Source: Variovorax sp. EL159 (GTDB taxonomy: Bacteria > Pseudomonadota > Gammaproteobacteria > Burkholderiales > Burkholderiaceae_C). Taken from it: a stretch of 64,000 nucleotides of DNA. Positions 58,252 to 64,000 of the stretch are shown here, piece after piece (positions within the stretch are counted from its first letter, which is position 1; each line of letters starts with the position of its first letter). A model generated the notes under the pieces. It made no database searches, was not told the DNA's origin, and saw nothing but the letters and a program-made list of their open reading frames with translations. The stretch spans positions 558,001 to 622,000 of the forward strand of contig NZ_FMUJ01000005.1 in the NCBI RefSeq assembly GCF_900100965.1, written 5' to 3'. The translations under genes were made by a program, and so were the position numbers.

Positions 58252-59505
58252 ATGACAACACACGAGACGACCGCCCACCAGGCGGATTCGCGCTACGCCA
58301 TGCTGCGCCTGGCGCTCACGCTGCTGATCATGACGGTCGGCAGCAGCGGCATGTACGTGGTGTCGGTGATGCTGCCCGCGGTGCAGGCCGAGTTCGGCAT
58401 CGCGCGCGCCGATGCCTCGCTGCCCTACACCTTGCTGATGCTGGGGTTCGGCCTGGGCGGTGTGCTCATGGGGCGCGTGGCCGACCGCGTCGGCGTGATG
58501 TGGCCGCTGCTCTTCGGTTCGGTGTTCCTGGGCGTGGGGTACGTTGCGACGGGCATGTCGGGTGGCATCGTGTCGTTCACCATCGCGCAGGCATTGCTGG
58601 TCGGCCTGCTCGGCAGCTCGGTGGCCTTCGCGCCGCTGGTGGCCGACACCTCGCTGTGGTTCGTCAAGCGGCGCGGCATCGCGGTCGCGGTGTGCGCGAG
58701 CGGCAACTACCTGGCCGGCGCGGTGTGGCCGCCGATCGCGCAGCACTTCGTCGAACTGGTGGGCTGGCGCCAGACCTACATCGGCATGGGCATCTTCTGC
58801 GGGATCACGATGGCGCTGCTGGCGCTGTGCTTCAAGGCACGGCCACCGGCCCTTGCGCCGGCGACGGCCAAGGCCAGCGCATCGAGCACCGCGCGGCCGC
58901 GCGACCTCACGCGCCCCTTCGGCCTGAGCATGGGCGCGGCGCAAAGCCTGCTGTGCGTGGCGGGCGTGGCCTGCTGCGTGGCGATGGCGATGCCGCAGGT
59001 GCACATCGTGGCCTATTGCGGCGACCTGGGTTATGGGCCAGCGCAGGGCGCGATCATGTTGTCGCTGATGCTGGGCTTTGGCATCGTGAGCCGGCTGGTG
59101 TCGGGCGTGATCTGCGACCGCATCGGCGGGCTGCGCACGCTGTTGCTGGGCGGCGTGCTGCAGTGCGTGGCGCTGCTGCTGTTTTTGCCCTTCGACGGGC
59201 TGGTGCCGCTGTATGTGATCTCGGCGCTGTTCGGGCTGTTTCAGGGCGGCATCGTGCCGTCGTACGCGATCATCGTGCGCGAGCATTTCCCGCCGGCGGA
59301 GGCGGGTGCGCGCGTGGGCACGGTGCTGATGTTCACGCTGTTCGGCATGGCGCTGGGCGGCTGGATGTCGGGCAAGGTCTTCGACCTGACCGGCAGCTAC
59401 CACGCGGCCTTCTTGAACGGCATCGGCTGGAACCTGGTGAACGTGAGCATCGCGAGCTTCCTGCTGTTCCGGCTGCGCCGCGTGCGCACGCTCGCCGTGG
59501 CCTGA
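58252..59505 (+). CDS. MFS transporter
   Basis: 417 aa from ATG 58252. Twelve hydrophobic segments in two halves split by a loop near residue 200 (ATAKASASSTARPRD). Conserved MFS loops are GRVADRVGVMWPLLFG after TM2 and SGVICDRIGGLRTLLLGG after TM8. It resembles monocarboxylate/oxalate-formate-type carriers in length and pattern. The substrate is unknown. It diverges from dapD and converges on the MocR gene. Confidence 0.85.
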   Translation: MTTHETTAHQADSRYAMLRLALTLLIMTVGSSGMYVVSVMLPAVQAEFGIARADASLPYTLLMLGFGLGGVLMGRVADRVGVMWPLLFGSVFLGVGYVATGMSGGIVSFTIAQALLVGLLGSSVAFAPLVADTSLWFVKRRGIAVAVCASGNYLAGAVWPPIAQHFVELVGWRQTYIGMGIFCGITMALLALCFKARPPALAPATAKASASSTARPRDLTRPFGLSMGAAQSLLCVAGVACCVAMAMPQVHIVAYCGDLGYGPAQGAIMLSLMLGFGIVSRLVSGVICDRIGGLRTLLLGGVLQCVALLLFLPFDGLVPLYVISALFGLFQGGIVPSYAIIVREHFPPAEAGARVGTVLMFTLFGMALGGWMSGKVFDLTGSYHAAFLNGIGWNLVNVSIASFLLFRLRRVRTLAVA

Positions 59506-59523
59506 GGAAGCGCGCCGGACTTT

Positions 59524-60942
59524 TCAGGCGGCTTCGGCAACGAGTCGGCCGAGTGTCTGCATCGCCTGTTCGCTTTGCGCGTCCCATGCGTGGCCGTAGT
59601 TCAGGCGCAGGCAGTTGGTGAAGGCGCGCGTGGCCGAGAAGATCGGGCCGGGCGCGACGCTGATGCCCAGCTCCAATGCCTTGCGGTGGATGTCGAGTGC
59701 GTTCACGTGTGCCGGCAGCTCGACCCACAGGAAGTACCCACCCAGCGGCCGCGTCGCGCGCGTGCCCGCCGGAAAGTAATGCCCCACCGCCTGCGCGAAG
59801 GTGGCCTGCTGCATTGACAGCGTCTGGCGCAGCTTGCGCAGGTGCTTGTCGAGCCCGCCTTTTTCCAGGTAGGTCGCGAGCGCGAGCTGCGCGGGCGCCG
59901 AAGTGCTGAGCGTGGTCGTGAGCTTCTGTCGTGCCACCTTGCGCGCGAAGCGCCCGGCCGATGTCCAGCCGATGCGATACCCCGGCGCCAGGCACTTCGA
60001 GAAAGAGGCGCAATGCAGCACCAGGCCCTGCGTGTCGAAGGCCTTGGCCGGAGGCGGGCGCCGGTCGCCGAAGTAGAGCTCGGCGTACACGTCGTCTTCG
60101 ATCAGCGGCAGTTCATGCCGCGCCAGCAGTTCGACCAGCGCCTTCTTCTTCGCGTCGGGCATCAGGCTGCCGAGCGGGTTCTGGAAGGTGGTCATGAGCC
60201 AGCAGGCGCGCGGCTTGTGGGCCGCGATGGCCAGCTCCAGAGCGGCGAGGTCGATGCCTTCGCCCGGGTGCGTCGGCACCTCGATGGCCTGCAGGCCCAT
60301 GCGCTCCAGCGCCTGCAGCGCGGCATAGAAGGTGGGCGACTCGACGATCACCGCGTCGCCCGGCCGCGTGACCGCCGACAGGCACAGGTTGAGCGCCTCC
60401 AGCGCGCCGTTGGTGATGACGATTTCATCGGCCGCGACCGGCATGCCGTCGGCCAGGTAGCGCAGCGCGATCTGGCGCCGCAGCGCCGTGCTGCCGGGCG
60501 TGAGGTCGTCCACGGTGCGCCACGGGTCGAGCGACTTGGCGCTGGCGGCCATGAATTGCCCGAGCCGCGCGAGCGGAAACAGCAGCGGGCTCGGAAAGGC
60601 CGAGCCGAAGGGCACGACCTTGCGCGACATGCTGGCTTCGAGGATGTCGAACACCCGGTCGCTCACGTCGAGCGACATCGGGCCTTCGGCGGGGCGGGAG
60701 GTGAGCGTGGATTCCGGTGGCGCGTCGCGCAGGCCGCCAGCCGCCACGTAGTAGCCCGAGCGGTCGCGTGCGCGCACCAGCCCGCGCGCTTCGAGCAGGT
60801 AGTAGGCCTGGAACACGGTGGACGCGCTCACGCCACGGCTCTGGCCGGTGTGCCGCACCGAAGGCAGGCGGTCGCCGGTCTTCAGGGTGCCGTTGCGGAT
60901 CGAGGTTTCGATGTCGGCGGCCAGGGCTTCGTAACGCTTCAT
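59524..60942 (-). CDS. MocR/PdxR-type regulator (GntR HTH plus aminotransferase domain)
   Basis: 472 aa from ATG 60942 (ATG 61005 is an in-frame alternative; neither has a strong ribosome site). Residues ~3-70 are a GntR winged HTH (RNGTLKTGDRLPSVRHTGQSRGVSAS region). The rest is a fold-type-I aminotransferase with the PLP Lys near 316 in CASFSKCLAPGYRIGW and TNGALEALNLCL. Such regulators sense PLP or amino compounds. The target is unknown; the convergent MFS gene and the divergent cytochrome operon are candidates. Confidence 0.87.
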   Translation of the reverse strand: MKRYEALAADIETSIRNGTLKTGDRLPSVRHTGQSRGVSASTVFQAYYLLEARGLVRARDRSGYYVAAGGLRDAPPESTLTSRPAEGPMSLDVSDRVFDILEASMSRKVVPFGSAFPSPLLFPLARLGQFMAASAKSLDPWRTVDDLTPGSTALRRQIALRYLADGMPVAADEIVITNGALEALNLCLSAVTRPGDAVIVESPTFYAALQALERMGLQAIEVPTHPGEGIDLAALELAIAAHKPRACWLMTTFQNPLGSLMPDAKKKALVELLARHELPLIEDDVYAELYFGDRRPPPAKAFDTQGLVLHCASFSKCLAPGYRIGWTSAGRFARKVARQKLTTTLSTSAPAQLALATYLEKGGLDKHLRKLRQTLSMQQATFAQAVGHYFPAGTRATRPLGGYFLWVELPAHVNALDIHRKALELGISVAPGPIFSATRAFTNCLRLNYGHAWDAQSEQAMQTLGRLVAEAA

Positions 60943-61042
60943 CGCGGGGTGGTTGTCATTCGCGGGGGACTTTATCTGCTCCGGTGAATCGAGGCGGATC
61001 TGCATCTGTTTTTTTGGGCCCGCCTGGGCGACACTCGACCCC

Positions 61043-61231
61043 ATGTCGAATCTCATGCGCGCGCTGCGCGCCGTTCTCTGGAGTTTCATCGGGCTGGGTG
61101 GCCGTCGCGCCGATGCCGACAAGCGGACCGCGCAGGTCGGCATCCTGCCGTTGATCGGTGTCGCTTTCGTCGTGGTGCTGCTGTTGATCGCGGGCCTGCT
61201 GGGCCTGGCGCACTACGCAGCCGGCACATGA
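61043..61231 (+). CDS. DUF2970 family small membrane protein
   Basis: 62 aa from ATG 61043. N-terminal MRALRAVLWSFIGLGGRR is the DUF2970 signature, followed by one hydrophobic helix LPLIGVAFVVVLLLIAGLLGLAHY. Members usually lie with cytochrome oxidase assembly genes; here one lies in ATGA overlap with a cytochrome c gene. It is probably an inner-membrane accessory of the respiratory chain, with unknown activity. Confidence 0.8.
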   Translation: MSNLMRALRAVLWSFIGLGGRRADADKRTAQVGILPLIGVAFVVVLLLIAGLLGLAHYAAGT

Positions 61232-61944
61232 GGATGCGCCTTCGATCCGCCGCCGCAGCGCTGCTGCTTCTTGCGTCCGGCATGGCGAGCGTTGCTGGCG
61301 CCGCAACGCCCACGACCGTGCCCGACACCATCGAACAGCGCGTGGCCGCCTGCATCGCCTGCCACGGCCGCGAGGGCGCGACCACCAATGCCGGCTACTT
61401 TCCGCGCCTGGCGGGCAAGCCGGCCGGCTACCTGTTCAACCAGCTCGTGAGCTTCCGTGACGGCCGTCGCTTCAACAGCGACATGACCTACATGGTGCAG
61501 CACCTCTCGGACGACTACCTGCGCGAGATGGCCGAGTACTTCGCCGGGCTCGACCTGCCTTATCCACCGATCTCGCCGCTGAGCGATGCCAAGCCCGAGG
61601 TGCTCGAGCGCGGCCGCGTGCTCGCGCTGCAGGGCGATGCGGAGCGCCGTCTGCCGGCCTGCGTGCAGTGCCACGGCGCCGCGTTGACGGGCGTGCAGCC
61701 CGCCACCCCCGGCCTGCTGGGCCTGCCGCGGCTGTACGTGGCGTCGCAGCTCGGTGCCTGGCTGACCAACGACCGGCATGCGGTGGCGCCCGACTGCATG
61801 GCCGAAGTCGGCCGCCGCATGTGGACCTCGGACGTCAATGCCGTCGCAAGCTGGCTGGCGACGCAGCCGATGCCGGCCAACACGAAGGCCGTCGCGTCGC
61901 TGCCCGCGCCCATGCCGATTGCCTGCGGCGGTACCTCGAAGTGA
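61228..61944 (+). CDS. Diheme cytochrome c
   Basis: 238 aa in ATGA overlap with the DUF2970 gene. Signal peptide ends near GAATPTT. Two heme-c sites, CIACH at 42-46 and CVQCH near 145-149, each in a small cytochrome c fold, resembling cytochrome c4/c553 type proteins (GREGATTNAGYFPRLAGKPAGYL). Periplasmic electron carrier. The gene after it encodes a triheme cytochrome c, so they probably work in one electron path. Confidence 0.88.
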   Translation: MRMRLRSAAAALLLLASGMASVAGAATPTTVPDTIEQRVAACIACHGREGATTNAGYFPRLAGKPAGYLFNQLVSFRDGRRFNSDMTYMVQHLSDDYLREMAEYFAGLDLPYPPISPLSDAKPEVLERGRVLALQGDAERRLPACVQCHGAALTGVQPATPGLLGLPRLYVASQLGAWLTNDRHAVAPDCMAEVGRRMWTSDVNAVASWLATQPMPANTKAVASLPAPMPIACGGTSK

Positions 61945-61958
61945 CGAAAGAAGCACGC

Positions 61959-63245
61959 ATGAGCCTGTTGCGACGCACCGGATGGGTGGCGCTGGTGCTG
62001 GTCGTGCTGGTGGCACTGGCCGCCGGCGCGCTGGTGATGATGAACCTGCGCGGCGAAGATGCCCTGCCCGAGCAGGCCGAGAGCTTCAACGCCTCGCCCC
62101 AACTGGTCGAGCGCGGCCGCTACCTGGCGCTGGCCGGCAACTGCGCGGGCTGCCACACCACGCGCGGCGGCCGTCCCTATGCGGGCGGCCTGCCCATCGA
62201 GACGCCCTTCGGCACCATCTATTCGAGCAACCTGACGCCCGATGCGCACACCGGCATCGGCAGCTGGAGCAGCGCGCATTTCTGGCGCGCGATGCACAAC
62301 GGCCGCAGCAAGGACGGGCGCCTGCTGTACCCGGCCTTTCCGTATCCGAACTTCACCAAGGTGACGCGCGAGGATTCGGACGCGATCTACGCCTACCTGC
62401 GCAGCCTGGAGCCCGCAACGGAGCAGAACCGCGCGCACCGCCTGCGCTTTCCGTACGACACGCAGGCCGCGCTGGCCGTGTGGCGTGCGCTCTCGTTCAA
62501 GCCCGAGGCCTTTGTCGCCAACGCGGGCAAGCCGGCCGAGTGGAACCGCGGTGCCTACCTCGTCGATGGGCTCGGGCATTGCATCGCCTGCCACGGCAGC
62601 CGCAATTCGCTGGGCGCCACCAACACCAAGCTCGGCCTCTCGGGCGGCCTGATCGCGGTCGAGAACTGGTATGCCCCGTCGCTCACCGATCCGCATGAAG
62701 CGGGCCTGGCCGACTGGCCGGTAGCCGACGTGGTGTCGCTGCTCAAGAGCGGCGTGGCGCCGCGCGGCTCGGTGATGGGGCCGATGGCCGACGTGGTGTT
62801 CCGCAGCACGCAGTACCTGAGCGATTCGGACCTGACCGCGATGGCCAGCTACCTGAAGGACCTGCCCGACGTGCCGAAGGCCGAGGCCACAGCCGGCACC
62901 AAGGCCCCCATCCGCCGCGACGCCGGCACCATGGCGCGCGGCGCGAAGATCTACGACCAGCGTTGTGCCTACTGCCACGGCGACCAGGGGCAGGGCGCCG
63001 TGGGCGCGTACCCGCCGCTCGCGGGCAACCGCGCGGTGAACATGGCGAAGCCCACCAACCTGATCCAGGTGATCGCCCACGGCGGCTTCCTGCCCTCGAC
63101 GCCGGGCAACCCGCGCCCCTACGGCATGCCGCCCTTCGGGCAGACGCTCGATGCGGACGACGTGGCCTCGGTGCTGACCTACATTCGCGGCTCGTGGGGC
63201 AACAACAGCGCGCCCGTCACGCAACTCGACACGATGCGGCGCTGA
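61959..63245 (+). CDS. Triheme cytochrome c (dehydrogenase electron-transfer subunit type)
   Basis: 428 aa from ATG 61959, with AAAGAAG upstream; GTG 61941 overlapping the previous stop is an alternative. One N-terminal membrane anchor (ALVLVVLVALAAGALVMM). Three heme-c sites: CAGCH at 62-66, CIACH at 208-212 and CAYCH at 336-340. The order GRYLALAGNCAGCH, GTIYSSNLTPD and RGAKIYDQRCAYCHG is that of the cytochrome subunit of membrane-bound alcohol or gluconate dehydrogenases. No catalytic dehydrogenase subunit is in the window. Confidence 0.87.
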   Translation: MSLLRRTGWVALVLVVLVALAAGALVMMNLRGEDALPEQAESFNASPQLVERGRYLALAGNCAGCHTTRGGRPYAGGLPIETPFGTIYSSNLTPDAHTGIGSWSSAHFWRAMHNGRSKDGRLLYPAFPYPNFTKVTREDSDAIYAYLRSLEPATEQNRAHRLRFPYDTQAALAVWRALSFKPEAFVANAGKPAEWNRGAYLVDGLGHCIACHGSRNSLGATNTKLGLSGGLIAVENWYAPSLTDPHEAGLADWPVADVVSLLKSGVAPRGSVMGPMADVVFRSTQYLSDSDLTAMASYLKDLPDVPKAEATAGTKAPIRRDAGTMARGAKIYDQRCAYCHGDQGQGAVGAYPPLAGNRAVNMAKPTNLIQVIAHGGFLPSTPGNPRPYGMPPFGQTLDADDVASVLTYIRGSWGNNSAPVTQLDTMRR

Positions 63246-63284
63246 GCCGCCGCACCGGGTCGCCGGGCTGCCGTTGGCGGTCCG

Positions 63285-64000
63285 TCAGATGTTGGTGCTC
63301 GACGGAATCCGGCTCGGCAGCAGATGCTCGTAAGGCCGCGAGCGCGCGGTGTTGCGCTGGCCGATGGTGTTCTCGATGACGCCGAGCGCATTGCGAAAGC
63401 GCTCCAGCGGCCCGCCCGGCCCGGCGATGGCCGGGTCCAGCAGCACCGGCAAGTGCGGGAAGGCGTTGTCCTTGTATTCGCCCAGCGGCCGGTAGTACAC
63501 GCCGCCGAGGATGTGGAACAGCAAGATCTGCTCTTGCGCCGCCAGCCGCGACGGCAGCATCTGCGACCAGCTCGCCTCGCTCTGGCCCGCGTTGCCCGTG
63601 GGGGACGGCGTGCCGCCCGCGCCCGCGCTGAAGGGCGCATAGGTCATCACCGAGTACTGCGGGAAGTTCACCGCCGCGTGCTGCGCGCTGGCGTTGAAGA
63701 TGATCGCGGTCAGCACGTCGACCAGCTGCGCGCGCGTGGTGATCGCGCGAAAGCCCTTGATCTTTCCGCTGGTCGCCAGCTCGGTGGCCCAGGCATTCAG
63801 CTCGTAGTCGCCGGTGACGTCGCTGTCGCTCAGGTAGTAGGTCGCCACGTAGTCGCCGACCCACTGCGCGATGGCGTTCCACACCAGCAGCGCGTCGTCG
63901 CGGTACGGGTAGTCGGGGAGGGCGGTGGCGTCGTCCACGCCGCGCGTGCGCAGGTCGTTGGGCAGCATGCTGGCGTAGAAGTCGTAGGCCAGCCGGTCGC
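63285..64000 (-). CDS. Lipoxygenase (C-terminal part, 5' end outside window)
   Basis: About 238 residues are visible and the frame stays open to the right edge, where the upstream codons read DRLAYDFYASMLPNDL, so the gene continues beyond 64000. It contains the lipoxygenase iron-ligand segment NASAQHAAVNFPQY (third His and Asn ligands), LVWNAIAQWVGDYV, and the C-terminal Ile (SSTNI) that also binds iron. Lipoxygenases oxidise polyunsaturated fatty acids to hydroperoxides and are uncommon in bacteria. The N-terminal ligands and any signal peptide lie outside the window. Confidence 0.88.
   Translation of the reverse strand, partial: DRLAYDFYASMLPNDLRTRGVDDATALPDYPYRDDALLVWNAIAQWVGDYVATYYLSDSDVTGDYELNAWATELATSGKIKGFRAITTRAQLVDVLTAIIFNASAQHAAVNFPQYSVMTYAPFSAGAGGTPSPTGNAGQSEASWSQMLPSRLAAQEQILLFHILGGVYYRPLGEYKDNAFPHLPVLLDPAIAGPGGPLERFRNALGVIENTIGQRNTARSRPYEHLLPSRIPSSTNI

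Noticed and set aside
1..64000. tRNA, rRNA, CRISPR array, insertion sequence, integrase or att site
   Set aside because: None recognised on reading both strands; no regularly spaced repeats or transposase-like proteins were seen.

Overview
The window is GC-rich and tightly packed. Gene content and order point to a betaproteobacterium of the order Burkholderiales, most likely Comamonadaceae close to Variovorax. Supporting signs are the tandem cyanophycin synthetases with their partner ABC transporter/DUF1854 pair, the many Bug-type (tripartite tricarboxylate) solute receptors, a ChvE/GguAB sugar importer and a DUF2970 protein beside c-type cytochromes. This placement is inferred from gene families; no rRNA or other marker gene is present. 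No tRNA, rRNA, CRISPR array, insertion sequence, integrase or prophage was recognised, and no gene-free stretch exceeds about 300 bp.

Layout. (1) 1-5326 (+): a CapA/Mur-ligase fusion cut by the left edge, an exported alpha/beta hydrolase and an aldose 1-epimerase, joined by ATGA stop/start overlaps. (2) 5348-22073: a sugar-acid locus holding every catalytic step expected for non-phosphorylating L-arabinose oxidation (sugar 1-dehydrogenase, lactonase, arabonate dehydratase, 2-keto-3-deoxyarabonate dehydratase, ketoglutaric semialdehyde dehydrogenase). It also has a GbpR-like LysR regulator and two CUT2 sugar importers, a ChvE-GguAB set nested inside a YtfQRT-YjfF-like set. (3) 21027-24342: a LysR/SDR divergent pair, a small conserved protein and two paralogous small exported proteins. 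(4) 24512-32320: cyanophycin synthetases CphA' and CphA on the minus strand, with the cyanophycin-associated ABC transporter and DUF1854 protein diverging from them. (5) 32410-36166 (-): lipoprotein and periplasmic PhoA-type phosphatases plus a His-rich exported protein. (6) 36397-39367: a DUF2177 protein, queC and an SbmA/BacA-like ABC protein. (7) 39494-46206: a 2-aminoethylphosphonate uptake and degradation cluster behind a candidate Pho box. (8) 46467-56736: a nine-gene minus-strand operon with a divergent GntR regulator. It combines an isocitrate-lyase/PEP-mutase-family lyase, LeuC/LeuD-like hydratase, PrpF-like isomerase, PrpD-like protein and three Bug receptors. (9) 56752-61005: a GNAT protein, an actinobacterial-type DapD, an MFS transporter and a MocR regulator. 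(10) 61043-64000: a DUF2970 protein, two multiheme cytochromes c and the 3' part of a bacterial lipoxygenase that runs off the right edge.

How the parts work together. Regions 1, 2 and 4 concern sugars and polyamide polymers. Regions 5 and 7 concern phosphorus scavenging, and both have 11-nt-spaced Pho-box-like direct repeats upstream. Region 8 is the best candidate for an undescribed pathway: its enzyme classes (isomerase, aconitase-family hydratase, retro-aldol lyase) repeat the logic of the methylcitrate and dimethylmaleate routes, but the set as a whole matches no pathway I can name.
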